A DNA stretch of 64,000 nt, from the NCBI GenBank assembly GCA_933822405.4, contig CAKOGP040000002.1:481851-545850 (forward strand), written 5' to 3'. This stretch comes from Cylindrotheca closterium. Its lineage: Eukaryota > Bacillariophyta > Bacillariophyceae > Bacillariales > Bacillariaceae. A program made the translations under genes and the position numbers. A model generated the notes under the pieces. It worked only from the letters and a program-made list of their open reading frames with translations. It had not been told where the DNA came from and searched no databases. Positions within the stretch are counted from its first letter, which is position 1. Every line of letters begins with the position of its first letter. Shown here in pieces: positions 41,401-53,154 of the stretch.

Positions 41401-43140
41401 TTATGTTGGAAAGATTGCTCGACAAGTTTGCATCACACTCCCACTATTGGCTGTACCATCATCTTCTATCGAAAATGGACAATCGCAATAAAAGCGAGTG
41501 AAGGAACCAAGATAGGTACGGTGATTTTTGTGGCAAGTTGTTACGCAATTGGAACAGATACCCCGGTTCACTGACTGAGATAATCCACAGTCGACGCAAT
41601 GATACATATATTGCATCGGTACAGTTGAATTCAAACGTTGGGAGTGTGTCCGAACCGTGCAGCAAAATGATGAGATTGCTCGTCCACTTCGAGGAGGATC
41701 GAAGGATAGTACGCGTTGATCGACGAAACGGAGTGATGGTGGAATGTTCGCCGACTTTTGTCGGATCATTTGACCAATAGAATGGGGGCTGTTGTTGATC
41801 CCCCTGGCATTGAGATCAATCAATTGTCGGAGTTGCAAAACGGTACCAAACAGCGCACTCGCATCAACCTTTGGGCAGTCGCGTATGTCCAGCACTAGCA
41901 AAGAATCCAAAGAAGCAATCTCACTCACTGCCGTACCAGAAAGCAATGGGAGACTAGCAATCTTGAGCGACTTCAATGTTGATCGATGGCAAAGTCTCTT
42001 TGGATTGGACCTGTCATGAACAAGTCTTTTATTTCGGCATAATGCGATGACACCTTCATCTGAGACTTGGAAGCAAGCAGAGAAATCGCATTCTGTTAGG
42101 CAAGTGCAATGGGTACCCAACGCCACAAGGGCTGCATTCCCAATGCGACATGCGCGCATCTGAACGACTGTCAATGTGCCACGACAGACTTCTGCTAGAA
42201 CTTGAATTTCCAAGTCTCGAATATGCTCACATCCAGACAAGTGAACCTCTCGGAGTTGTCTTCCTAAAGCAAAATAAGTCAGAGCTCCTGGAAGGAGGCC
42301 TCTTCGCGGTGTTCCGATAGCGTCCAACACTAGGTGCCGTACCTTGTGACGAGATATGGGTGCATTTTCCCAAGATATCGGTGGATCTTGCAAATGTAGC
42401 AACATCATGCGATCAGTGGATGTTCCTCTCAGCCGGAGCCCCTCGCACGAACTCAGATTAATGGATTGGATTGAGGCTGGCAACTGAAATAGAATCGGAT
42501 CCTTGAGTCTTTTGAGTGCTTGCAAGTCCAAATCTTTTAGCTTGCTTAGTTTGAAAAACATCCTGTAAATGGCTGAATTATCGATACTTATCGAGCATCC
42601 TCCCAGCGAGAGTGATTCCAGTTCCTGATGGCAATCACGTATGACACCGACAACACTGGCCCCAACTCGAATACAGCCCTTCAAGCTGAGTCCCCGTAGA
42701 GAAGTCGGACAACCATTCAGAAAAGTCTCAAGAGTATCGGGATCTAGGGAAGCACAACCACTCAAATCCAATGTCTGCAGTTTGCAGCGGTTCTGTAGTT
42801 GCGGCAACCAGGTGGATCCTGACAACTGTCGCATTCCTGAAAATTCAACGTGTTTCAAAAGGTTCTTCTCCTGTAGTAACGTAACCAAACGAATCACTGC
42901 ATTATGTTGCTCGTCATCACCGTTTCCAATCTTGTTTCTAAAAATTTTCAGCAGGCAACTGAACGAGACGGCCTTTTGTGCAGAAAAAAAGGTAGAGATT
43001 GGTTGCTCCCAGTCTCGTTTGGACGATGAAAGAAGATGATAGACATCGAGAATATCGCAGAAGGACAAAATCTGTGCAATAGTATCGAAATTGCAATCAA
43101 CAAGCCCAATGGATTGTGGAAGTGTCACTTCCTTGCTCAT
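41401..43140 (-). CDS. F-box-like/LRR protein with C-terminal UBR-type zinc finger
   Basis: Single-exon ORF of 579 aa. Residues ~15-60 (FDTIAQILSFCDILDVYHLLSSSKRDW) have F-box-like spacing. From about 95 to 470 there are Cys-containing leucine-rich repeats of the AMN1/FBXL type (LQTLDLSGCASLDPDTLETFLNGCP; LRGLSLKGC; LREVHLSGCEHIRDLEIQVLAEVCRG; LTECDFSACFQVSDEGVIALC). Residues ~510-560 form a UBR-box-like zinc finger: YHCVDCGLSQSVNRGICSNC, TCHKNH, RFYCDCPF. F-box proteins recruit substrates to SCF ubiquitin ligases, and UBR boxes bind N-degrons or structural sites, so a substrate-recognition role in ubiquitination is inferred. The combination resembles FBXO11 in logic, but with LRRs in place of beta-helix repeats. 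The F-box part is weak. Confidence 0.75.
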   Translation of the reverse strand: MSKEVTLPQSIGLVDCNFDTIAQILSFCDILDVYHLLSSSKRDWEQPISTFFSAQKAVSFSCLLKIFRNKIGNGDDEQHNAVIRLVTLLQEKNLLKHVEFSGMRQLSGSTWLPQLQNRCKLQTLDLSGCASLDPDTLETFLNGCPTSLRGLSLKGCIRVGASVVGVIRDCHQELESLSLGGCSISIDNSAIYRMFFKLSKLKDLDLQALKRLKDPILFQLPASIQSINLSSCEGLRLRGTSTDRMMLLHLQDPPISWENAPISRHKVRHLVLDAIGTPRRGLLPGALTYFALGRQLREVHLSGCEHIRDLEIQVLAEVCRGTLTVVQMRACRIGNAALVALGTHCTCLTECDFSACFQVSDEGVIALCRNKRLVHDRSNPKRLCHRSTLKSLKIASLPLLSGTAVSEIASLDSLLVLDIRDCPKVDASALFGTVLQLRQLIDLNARGINNSPHSIGQMIRQKSANIPPSLRFVDQRVLSFDPPRSGRAISSFCCTVRTHSQRLNSTVPMQYMYHCVDCGLSQSVNRGICSNCVTTCHKNHRTYLGSFTRFYCDCPFSIEDDGTANSGSVMQTCRAIFPT

Positions 43141-43397
43141 TCCATGACACCCTTTTGTGGAACAATTGATGAAGCTTGTTGTGAATTATATTGCGTTTGG
43201 AATAGAGCCCATATTGGGGGCTTTCCAAGTACTTCACATCCCACATTTGAATGTCTGGCCTTCGCGCGAAAAATGGAGGATTGGTCTGCGAGACGACCGA
43301 CGACCATGACAAGCAACACCAATTGCAAGAAGTGTGTTGGCGAAAGGCAAACATTTGTAGAGCTTGCTTGTTGAACTAACAACGCTATTAATAGATC

Positions 43398-44006
43398 ATG
43401 GTAGGCTAACGAATGCTATGGAATGAAACGCGATCTATGCGTCGAATTGCCTTTGAAATTCCATGAAATACCGTCGCTCACATCACTCATCTCTTTGTTT
43501 TTCAATCGCAATAGCCAAGTGGAAAAGGAAGCAAATTACTGCGATATGTAGAACATCGCCTGAGAGTGACACTACACGATGGAAGAACGATTATCGGTAC
43601 ATTTCTTGCATTCGATAAGCACCTGAATCTCGTACTGAGCGAAGCAGAAGAGTTCCGCGTCTGGCGAAAAGGAGGATCCGGCTTGATTGAAGAGAGAACC
43701 CAAAAGAGAAGTCTGGGACTAGTATTGATACGTGGAGAAAATGTTGTTAGTCTAGCAGTTGAAGGACCACCCCCACCATCCGCAGCTACCAAAAACGCCC
43801 CACCGCCACCTGGAGGAATGCCCGGAGGAATGGCCCGAGGGCGTGGAATGCCAATGGGCGGTCCACCAATGGGCGGTATGCCTCCCATGGGTCTTGGTGC
43901 CGCTCCCGTACACGGCGTGGGTGGTATGATGCCACCACCGCCTCCACCACCAATGGGCGGTATGCCTCCATCTGGAATGGGCCGTGGAATGCCACCAGGA
44001 TTTTAA
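43398..44006 (+). CDS. SNRPB: Spliceosomal Sm protein B/B' (SNRPB)
   Basis: The Sm fold is unmistakable: GKGSKLLRYVEHRLRVTLHDGRTIIGTFLAFDKHLNLVLSEAEEF (Sm1), then RSLGLVLIRGENVVSLAVEGPPPP (Sm2), then a Pro/Gly/Met-rich tail (PPPPGGMPGGMARGRGMPMGG) that includes GRG of the type methylated on Arg. SmB is part of the heptameric ring on U1, U2, U4 and U5 snRNAs. The Sm domain frame has no ATG before it. I propose a first coding exon of only the ATG at 43398-43400, a 114-bp intron 43401-43514 (GTAGGC...CAATAG), and exon 2 at 43515-44006; 164 aa beginning MPSGKGSK. The Pro-rich tail is shorter than in animals. Confidence 0.85.
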
Positions 44007-44880
44007 TAAGAATCGAATGGGGACGCAATAACAATGGTGGCTTCTTGACAGAAATAATATGACTTTGAATATACATGATTACAATTCCTGTTTCCAATCT
44101 TGACCGTCTAAGATTCAAGTGCATTCCCTCCTAGTACTGTCGATAATTGTGGCGAAAATGAATGTTTGTCTACGCTCCTTTTTCCGAGGATTTCCTAGTT
44201 TGAAAGTTATATATACATATTAGTGATGAACTTCTTGAGGACATTCAAATCAGAACATTTCCTTTCACTAGTACCATGGGCTTCAGACAGAACCTTCCTC
44301 AGAAAAAACATCGAAAGTAATACGGTGATGAGAGCACTCGTGTGTCGTCTGATGAAAAGATGATCTCATTGTTCACAAGGTCTTCACATGTACGTAAGGC
44401 ACATGGTGTATACATACTTGGGTATAGTCTTCTTCCGTACCGGTACCCGGTATGATGGTGACTTCTTATAAAACTCGAAAGTGGAGTGAATGAATAAACA
44501 CTATCATCCATAGAACACTTCCAATGATCGGCAAGAGAAAATCATATTTGTGTATGTGTACAAAATTTAACACTATAGAGCACTACCTACAGTATAATAC
44601 AATGTTACAAGTATAGCATCCCACCATTAATAAAAGTTCATGTTTTATGTTACAAGCAAATCATCCCACCACTGCATGACAAATCTCACTCAAGAAAAAT
44701 AAGTTGAAACGTGCTTCTTACCAGCATCCAAAAGAGAAACCCTAAACAAATAAACGAAGAAAGGAAAAAGAAAATGTATTGGGGAGGTTCTTTGTCCAAT
44801 GGGTGGAAACTAAAGTTTCCTGTTTTTGTGTTTTCTTTTTTCATTGTTGCTACAACAGAAGAAGGAGATGCATTACATGC
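44007..44880. other. Convergent intergenic region entering the left inverted-repeat arm
   Basis: Contains the 3' ends of SmB and histone H4. TACCGGTA occurs at 44438-44445. From about 44650 on, the sequence matches the right arm near 60130 in inverted orientation. No gene was recognised. Confidence 0.5.
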
Positions 44881-46122
<1,242 letters not shown>

Positions 46123-46702
46123 ATTGCTTGGATATAAACCTATCTGAAACATGAACTGAATGAAAATGAAAAAAACAAACAGGAATCTATTGATTCCACC
46201 CTTTCACACAAAGTCCGAACCCATCACATGGCATTTCTTGTTGTTATCTTGTACTGTTTTGTGTTGTTTGGCCTTTCGTTCATCTTGACTTATCATGTCA
46301 CTTCGCAGCAGATGTGAGGTACGATTTGCTGTTGCATTTGTTCGATGATTGTTTGTGTAACTCTTCCTTTTGCATTTCCACAGTATCATGTAATGAACGC
46401 GATCTATTAATCATAAAACATATTCATTCGATACTAGTCCCACTTTAAAAAAAACTCATGTGTACTGCTTTTAACTTTATCAATCGTTTCAGCTTTTACC
46501 ATTCAACGATTCCATCTGTTTTCAACTCTAATGGAAATAGCGCCTTTCTTTTCTCTTGACGATAATTACTGTAGGATGAGTAACCAGTTTTTTTTCTTTC
46601 TATGCACTCTTTGTCTCCTTTGCAACAGATGTGGGCTAAGACTGGTTGTTGCATTTGCTTTCATTCTTTTTTCTGTTATCCGTTGTTTGTTTCTTTCTTT
46701 CT
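46123..46702. other. Intergenic region between H3 and the left LRR gene, with a short repeated element
   Basis: Contains two related stretches around 46310-46350 and 46620-46665 (CAGATGTG..., then GTTGTTGCATTTGC), also seen near 48440. The sequence mirrors 58100-58666 with small changes. No gene was seen. Confidence 0.5.
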
Positions 46703-48169
46703 TTATTTTTCCTGCCTTCTCAATCCAGGGAGGATGCTTTTCATCTTGGGAAGACCGCGGCTCAAGATTGCGACACCCTCATCAGACATCGACGAAGTTT
46801 CAAGCTGCAGCGACTTCAACGCTGTGTTTTGTATCAAAGCCGACTCCAGCACCTCCAAGGCTACGATAGAATCGCTCAAGTCGTATCCATTTAAATAAAG
46901 TGATCGCAATGTTCCATTCTCGTGTAAGGCTTCAAACACTGGCAAGAGAATATTGGTCTCCTTGTCTCCTCGTTGATAGTAAGGTTTTCTAGCTTTCAAC
47001 GTCAACAGGCTAGTGTTCGCTTTCAGGCCTTCGCCCAGAGACCTCCATGACCCTTCGCTTATTCGATGACACGAAATATCGAGATACTGCAGAGAGCATG
47101 TTAGTGGGAAGGCTTCCCCGATACATGTCCATGCATCAGGGTCCATTTGGCGATTGCCTCCACTTGCAGATATATCAAGCTTCTTCAGACACGTACTTCG
47201 CTTCAGAAGGTTTGCGCACTCAAAGATAGAATCATAGCCAGCCAAATTGTTCCGACAAACGACCAATTCCTCCAAAGTGTCAATATCTCTCAAGGCTATT
47301 GCTAGTTTCGCAATATTGATTGTCAAATCGCTACTACCGTATCCTGCCGATATATCAATAGTTTTAAGGTTGGATGGTGATTTCTTCAGGAAACATTCTG
47401 ATAGACAATCGATGTGGTCTTGAGAGAGATCTGTAATTCGGGCCAAGTCAAGCTTTTGTAGAGACTTGCTTTCGCATATTTGCCGCATGTAGTCGTTGAG
47501 AGTTTGACCTAGTTTCTCTTGCATCACAGCAAAACCTCCGAACTGGATGGTGGACAGTGATTTCGAAGATTTCACTACATCAAGGACCAAGTGTTGATCG
47601 TTCTCCAAGTAGTGATCACCGATGCGTAGTTTGCGAAGATGAGGATTGGTGGACAAAAAGTCCTGCACTTCAGCTATGTATTTCTTGTCGACAAACTTGA
47701 GATTGAAAGAGGGCATTTCCATTTGCAGCAGGACCTGAAGAATGTCTTGGGGATTCCCGGAAAGAGCATAGATTTCGATACTACCGAATAGTACGTCTCC
47801 GTACACGGATGCCACTTCATACCCCGACACGAGGAAAGCGCAATCTATATTATCGTTGTGCTGCAACTGGATGTCGAACACAATTTCTCCTGGGAATTGG
47901 AAATTGTCAATCCCTTCTGAACGAAACAGCTCTGTCAAGTATGTTTTCACTAGTTCGGAAATGATATCCACCGTGCCAACTTCCAGATCCTCTGCAACGC
48001 TAGGGACCATATCCATCACAAAACATCGATTTTTTTCGTCGACCTGTGACGCGCATGATGGGTTCTTGGTTGAATCATCGTCAGTTTCAAGACATTTCTT
48101 GGTATCTCGGCTATTCGTCTTTGAATTGACAATATAGTAAACCCGCGGTGGCTTTGAGCATAGAACCAT
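46703..48169 (-). CDS. LRR protein, left paralogue, 3'-truncated
   Basis: Single-exon ORF of 488 aa. The N-terminal ~150 residues (CFVMDMVPSVAEDLEVGTVDIISELVKTYL; FLVSGYEVASVYGDVLFGSIEIYALSG) form a domain I do not recognise. RNI/NLRC-like leucine-rich repeats follow from about residue 165 (LRKLRIGDHYLEND; LKTIDISAGYG; LEELVVCRNNLAGYDSIFECANLL; LQYLDISCHRISEGSWRSLGEGL). It aligns along its length with the right-arm gene at 56164 until LPKMKSI, then runs into ten unrelated residues and a stop, so about 134 C-terminal residues found in the paralogue are missing. It may still be expressed as a shorter protein, or be on the way to pseudogene status. Confidence 0.75.
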   Translation of the reverse strand: MVLCSKPPRVYYIVNSKTNSRDTKKCLETDDDSTKNPSCASQVDEKNRCFVMDMVPSVAEDLEVGTVDIISELVKTYLTELFRSEGIDNFQFPGEIVFDIQLQHNDNIDCAFLVSGYEVASVYGDVLFGSIEIYALSGNPQDILQVLLQMEMPSFNLKFVDKKYIAEVQDFLSTNPHLRKLRIGDHYLENDQHLVLDVVKSSKSLSTIQFGGFAVMQEKLGQTLNDYMRQICESKSLQKLDLARITDLSQDHIDCLSECFLKKSPSNLKTIDISAGYGSSDLTINIAKLAIALRDIDTLEELVVCRNNLAGYDSIFECANLLKRSTCLKKLDISASGGNRQMDPDAWTCIGEAFPLTCSLQYLDISCHRISEGSWRSLGEGLKANTSLLTLKARKPYYQRGDKETNILLPVFEALHENGTLRSLYLNGYDLSDSIVALEVLESALIQNTALKSLQLETSSMSDEGVAILSRGLPKMKSILPGLRRQEK

Positions 48170-48539
48170 CTTACTGTGGAGCCACTAGTGCGGAAGCTGA
48201 AGGGAGATCTGACAAGCAATACTACAGAGCTGTTGGTATCCATCATACAATACTGGTAGAATAAGTCAGGACGAAAAGCAAATTTGAAAAGATCTTATTT
48301 ATGGTGCCTGTAACACCGCCATCCCCCTAAAAACGTGTTCGACCCCCAAAACTTCAATTTCGTTGTGCTATATTACTATGTACAGTAGCGGTACAGTAGT
48401 ACCTGGTACCGGTACTCTTCGTGTTGTCCCTCTGCAACAGAGTGTGAGGTAAGATACGTTGTTGCCTTTGCTTTCATTTTTGTATCGTATGATCGATCAA
48501 TAGTCTGTGTACAACTGTAGCTTTCTATTTTATTGTTGA
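48170..48539. other. Intergenic region upstream of the left LRR gene
   Basis: Homology with the right arm continues to about 48360. TACCGGTA lies at 48407-48414 within a run of GTAC-rich sequence (TACAGTAGCGGTACAG). A third copy of the short repeated element lies at about 48430-48475. Confidence 0.5.
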
Positions 48540-50496
48540 TCATAGTCTTGTAATATCTCGGCCAAAGATCTGTCGGTTGATCCAATCGTTGATCACCAGC
48601 ACGCGATTCCTCACACTTATTTGCTTGCTGAGGTATACACTTCGCCACAAGGCATTTCCAATCTTGCCTCGTCCCTTAATTGGTGGAGCGCTTGGAAGAG
48701 TCGAAACTTGTGCCAAAGCCGAGCCTCCTCCAGTGTACGCCAAGATGCCAAGGTTCAAGAATTGGAATGGTTTGGCATATTCCCCTCCATTAGTGGAGAA
48801 GCTGGCGATGGCTTCGGACAGCTTTCCGTCGCTCTCTGGGTTCTTTCGTGGGGGCAAAAAGACTCCATCGTCCGATATGGGAGGACTGATTTCAAATTCA
48901 TCGTTCAACAGATAAGCGAGGTATTCTCCCTGTTGGGATGCCACTTGTGCTGTTGCTGGAAGGAATCCATCGGGCCCATCAATGACGCAGGAACAGTCAC
49001 CAAACGCAAGGATGCTTCCCTCACTTCCATCCGCTCGCAACCAGGGGTCAGTGGCAATGCGTCCTCTAGCAGTGCCTTGGTGAGCAGCTTGCGCTTCGCC
49101 CAACTGTTCAATCACATCCAGAGTAAATGGCAAAGGACCATTTCCGGCAGCCCAAACAGCGACTCCGTAGTCAATGCTGCTTCCATCATTGAGGTGAATT
49201 GTCTTTTCCGTGACTTCCTTCACAGAGCTATCAAGCAACAGTTCCACCAACTTGAATCCTGATGGAAGCATGGAGGAGGTAATTTCGTCGTTGACTTGCA
49301 CTCTTCTGTTCATTTGAGTGATAGCTTCGTCTTGCAGCGACTTGTCGAAAGGTGCTAAGATGGTGGACGAAGCCTCAATCACCTTGATTCGAACAAACTT
49401 GAGAAGTTTAGGGTAATATTTGGGACCATCTTGCTCAATAAAGTCACGAAGCTCTGCAGCGAACTCGATGCCTGTTGGACCGGCACCAATCACAGCAAAT
49501 GTGAGATCTCGAATGCGGTCTTCATCGGTCAATCCCGGGAGGTTTGCACGCTCAAAGCAGTTCACAATGGCTGTACGAATTCTTCGGGCATCTTCAATTT
49601 GCTTCAAGAAGTTGCAGTATTCTCGGACTCCTGGAATTCCAAATGTATTGGTCTGAGCTCCTACAGTGATGACTAATCGGTCATACTCAACAGAGAAATC
49701 TGTAATCTCGCACGAGTTTCCGTTGCAAGTAACAGATTCACATGATAGTGTCTTTGTTTTCGGATCAATGCCTGTGGCAATACCCTCTAGATATGTTGCC
49801 TTGCGATTAATCTTTTTAAGTATAAGAATTTGGTTAGCCGGATGATGAATTCCAGCATCGTGCATCCACGCATCATAAATCCAAAGAACTCACCTCTCGC
49901 ACTGGTTCAGTAATGGATCTGAATTCGACAGTGCCAACACTAGCCCCAGCTAACATGGGAGTAAAGAGAAAGTAATTTCTTGGCGAAACAATTGTCACAT
50001 CGTAGAAGTTCGCGTCTACATCCTTCAAGAATGATGCTGCGCCCCACCCAGTCCCAAGAACAACAATCTTTTCCTTCTCGCTACCGATCGGGTACTTTGG
50101 AGCATCAAATATATCGCTAAGTATTTTTTCCCCAATCTCAGCAGCCTTTTCCGCGAGGAAAAGAGGGTAAGCTCTCTTCTTTGTCATTTTCTTCAGTCTT
50201 GCTTCCCATGATTTGCGATCGATTGAAGTTGTTGTGGTTGTTTCGGTATCTTCTGGTATTGTCCCGAAACCTTCGCCATCAACAACGGCATATTGCTCTT
50301 CCTTATCGATAATAGTGTTTCGCTCCTTAAGTTCTTCTCTAACAAGTTTTTCTGTGTCCTTGGTATCTGTGCCCTCCAATAACCGTGTGTTTTGCCGATG
50401 ATTCCACGAAGAAACTCCATTAGTATTCGTCACCACAAAGGCATTCGTAGCGACACTAAACAGGATGCATGAAAACGTAGCTGACGATACTCTCAT
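48540..50496 (-). CDS. Plastid-targeted type II NAD(P)H dehydrogenase (NDH-2/NDC1-like)
   Basis: Exons 50496-49894 and 49811-48540, with an 82-bp GTGAGT...AAG intron; 624 aa. The N-terminus MRVSSATFSCILFSVATNAFVV is a signal peptide ending in a TNA-F plastid motif. The first dinucleotide-binding loop is IVVLGTGWGAASFLKDVD (about 144-160); NYFLFTPMLAGASVGTVEFRSITEPVRE is the NDH-2 signature. The second Rossmann loop is FAVIGAGPTGIEFAAEL (about 307-323), and SILAFGDCSCV binds FAD. It is a non-proton-pumping flavoprotein passing electrons from NAD(P)H to a quinone, in the plastid probably plastoquinone or demethylphylloquinone. A charged ~90-residue insert separates the presequence from the first Rossmann fold. 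The acceptor site (TTAAAAAG) has a weak pyrimidine tract. Confidence 0.88.
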
Positions 50497-50760
50497 GACT
50501 AGCCAAGCTGTACTCGTCTTCAGTCGAGTATATTATTGTGTAATGTACCTACCACTGTCATCGATTTGTTTCGGAAAAGGTACGTCACACCAAATCGGGG
50601 CTCTCGGACGCGGTGATGCGCGAAAATGGGGAACAGAGAAAGCTCCTTCTGCCTTCAAACTGTGAACGCAACAGTTTATAGTATTACCATGAGAGTTTTA
50701 CAGAGCATCACAATCAGATGAACCAGCAGTCTACTTTTCTATTCTCTAATACGATATAAT

Positions 50761-51483
50761 TTAATCTGTTTCCAAGAGATTGGCGCCACCTAATGGTTCC
50801 CATCCAGAATCAATCTCTTGTGGCAAGTCCCTTTGCTTATTTAGGAGCTCGACAAGAGCACCATCGGCGTCGTACAAGAAAGCTAATTCGTACACACTCC
50901 GTCCAATCATCTGCTGCCGAGGTGACAGTGCGATTCGTAATGTCTTTCCAAACTCCTTCAAACTTTTTTCGTTTAAGTTTTCCATCCACTCAGATAAACT
51001 CTCTAGTTCTTGACTTTTGATATTGCCAGTCACGTCTAGTGCAAAGTGATTCATTCCCAAAAGATCTTGCCGTTGCATTAAATCGATGGCTCGGCATTTC
51101 TGTCCTTCTGGTTCGTTCAAAATGTGAGATGGAACTTCAATCAATTCCAACCGTGTCCCTCCTGCTCCTCGTGTTGATGTAGTAGGACCTTGCTGCTCCA
51201 ACCAAGCAGCTTTAGCAGGTCCTGCTCTAAATTTCGTTGTGACTTCAAAATCAAGCAATCCGTAGAATTGTATTGCAAGAGTGATGTTGCGTGTTTTGAT
51301 GGCCGTATGATGTATTACAGCCAATGATGGTGATGTGTCAGCCGAATTTGCCGCCGTCATCAGGAGGTCTACTGGTGACCGTCCAAAGCACCTCCCCGAA
51401 GTGGTAATAGAACCAAATCCATTGATGGCGACAAGGAGCGACAAATAAAAGAGACCTTGCAGAAGATGCAATAGCTTCGTCAT
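50761..51483 (-). CDS. Plastid-targeted VOC (glyoxalase/dioxygenase superfamily) protein
   Basis: Single-exon ORF of 240 aa. A signal peptide (LLHLLQGLFYLSLLVAINGF) ends in an NG-F motif, suggesting plastid import. The mature part has two beta-alpha-beta-beta-beta modules typical of VOC: VIHHTAIKTRNITLAIQFYGLLDFEVTTKFRAG, then TRLELIEVP, then GMNHFALDV and YELAFLYDADGALVELLNK. Metal ligands of the His/Glu type are plausible at the start of the first strand (HH), at NHFALD and at the last Glu (VELL). VOC proteins include glyoxalase I, ring-cleavage dioxygenases and resistance proteins; the reaction here is unknown. Confidence 0.75.
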   Translation of the reverse strand: MTKLLHLLQGLFYLSLLVAINGFGSITTSGRCFGRSPVDLLMTAANSADTSPSLAVIHHTAIKTRNITLAIQFYGLLDFEVTTKFRAGPAKAAWLEQQGPTTSTRGAGGTRLELIEVPSHILNEPEGQKCRAIDLMQRQDLLGMNHFALDVTGNIKSQELESLSEWMENLNEKSLKEFGKTLRIALSPRQQMIGRSVYELAFLYDADGALVELLNKQRDLPQEIDSGWEPLGGANLLETD

Positions 51484-52074
51484 GACGATCGCCTTGTGGT
51501 TTTCATTGCCTCGGTTTTTGCGTGGCGTTTGAGTAAAACGCCTAGTGAAGTACCATTGCAGAACGAAACGTTACGCTTTCAAGCAAGAGTGTGATTCGAG
51601 TTTTAAAATAGGGGCTGTACCTGGTACCTGTCGATACAACAATGACAAAGATGAATGTCGAACTTTACCATGAAGATTTTAAGCAAGAAACGGGACTACT
51701 GCTGCAAAATTTCCTAGGATTGTATTGCGGTATATCTTGGAATTAATACACGATACTAGATGCTGTGAAGAGTTCTTGAGACAACATATCACAAGAACCC
51801 AGCTAGGATGTCCTGAATAGTCAGCTCAAAAGTCTTTTCATTTCCTCTACCCATGTGCCTCCTGCTTTCTATTTTTTTTAAAACAGTCATTCCCCAACCA
51901 TTCCAATCGTGATGATTAAAAAGCATCCTACAGCAAAGGGGATTTTTGCTTTGCTTAATTTGTTCGGGTCTTGGCCAAAATAGTACCAGGTAGAATCCAC
52001 AATGGAAGACCCATTCTGCGCCTCGGCATGCCACTCGTCAGCAACAATAATTCAATAAAATCACCACGTCCTTC
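51484..52074. other. Intergenic region, about 0.6 kb
   Basis: Lies upstream of the VOC gene. It contains ACCTGGTACC at about 51618-51627, of the same family as the TACCGGTA motif. A 81-codon minus-strand frame near 51789-52034 has no recognisable features and was not called. Confidence 0.4.
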
Positions 52075-52779
52075 CTAGTAAATGGTGTCCACCCAGTCAT
52101 CGATTGTCTTCACAATGTCCTGCTGGTTTTCATCAATCTCGACAATCGGAATGTCTCCATACGGACCGGACTGATCACTATGTCGATCTGCTACCTTTCT
52201 CGAAGCATCCAATATTGGCTTCTGTGAGTTCATGACGAGCATGGGAACAGAATTGGGCTCCAATTTCAATCGTCTTTCTTGAGCATCCATCATGAATTTG
52301 TGCCAATCCTCGTCGAGCGCTTTCCCCAGGGCATTCAAGTTATCCTGTACAATTGCCTTGGGTTGATCAAATGCGATAGGATCGACCATGACCAACCCTC
52401 GCAAAAAGAGACTCTCAAGGTACAATTGAGCCACCCATGACGATTGTGGACCCCTCGCCACGAGGACACCGTCAGGAATCTGTCCAACGTCAGCCTTCAA
52501 GCTGTCAACCCTTTCCGCTAGAGACAATGACTTTTCCGAAGAGATGGAAATAAACGTCATGCCATATTGTTGTGGAACAGTTTTGTAGAAAGTGCTCTCC
52601 CAAGAGTCTTGGTAGAGGTTTGGATCTTCCAGGAGAACCAAACTGAAGGGTTTCTCAGGAACATCCGAATTCAATGGCGGCTCGGTAGTAGATGTCACAA
52701 TACCTCGCAACAAGAAAGGCCTGGGCTGTCCTCGAATGGCCGGTCCGCATCGACTACAAATGCTGGAAAGTGGACTCAT
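52075..52779 (-). CDS. Putative organelle protein, alpha/beta-hydrolase-like
   Basis: Single-exon ORF of 234 aa from the first ATG (MSPLSSICSRCGPAIRGQPRPFLLRGIVTS), whose N-terminus is Arg-rich and without acidic residues: probably a mitochondrial presequence. The mature part alternates strands and helices: FSLVLLEDPN, GMTFISISSEKSLSLAERVDSLKADV, DGVLVARGPQSSWVAQLYLESL, LRGLVMVDPIAF, VPMLVMNSQKP, IPIVEIDENQQDIVKTIDDWVD. This order fits an alpha/beta-hydrolase fold, with RGPQSSW in the nucleophile-elbow position, but no clean G-x-S-x-G is present. Enzymatic activity is therefore doubtful. I recognise no named family. Confidence 0.55.
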   Translation of the reverse strand: MSPLSSICSRCGPAIRGQPRPFLLRGIVTSTTEPPLNSDVPEKPFSLVLLEDPNLYQDSWESTFYKTVPQQYGMTFISISSEKSLSLAERVDSLKADVGQIPDGVLVARGPQSSWVAQLYLESLFLRGLVMVDPIAFDQPKAIVQDNLNALGKALDEDWHKFMMDAQERRLKLEPNSVPMLVMNSQKPILDASRKVADRHSDQSGPYGDIPIVEIDENQQDIVKTIDDWVDTIY

Positions 52780-53154
52780 AAAACGGTACAGTACAGTAGT
52801 GAACAACACGAGATGATGCTGAATGTTTTCATTTTCGATGATGACGTACAGTAAGCACCTGCTTTTTCTCCATTATGGGACCACATTGTACACGTGTACT
52901 GGACACGTTCATTCTTCGTGGTGTCTACCTGGAATGATATGGGACTATACCAGTGCTCGTGCTCGCGATCACATTCAACATCTTGATCACATGCATCATT
53001 TCTTCACTCAGCTCGTATCATCGTTTCCTTTCGTACCGACTCAAACTTTGACACCGCGCTTTGAGTATGTTTGTATGATGGGTTCAGAAAGCACCGGCAC
53101 CTTTACAATTCGTGGGTGAGACACATATGCTACTGCATATACCATAACTTTAAA
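52780..53154. other. Divergent intergenic region
   Basis: Promoter space between the organelle protein gene and the beta-propeller-like gene. A GTACAGTAC repeat lies next to the start at 52779. Nothing else was recognised. Confidence 0.35.

Noticed and set aside
51789..52034. An 81-codon minus-strand frame
   Set aside because: Composition is random-looking and no conserved motif was seen.
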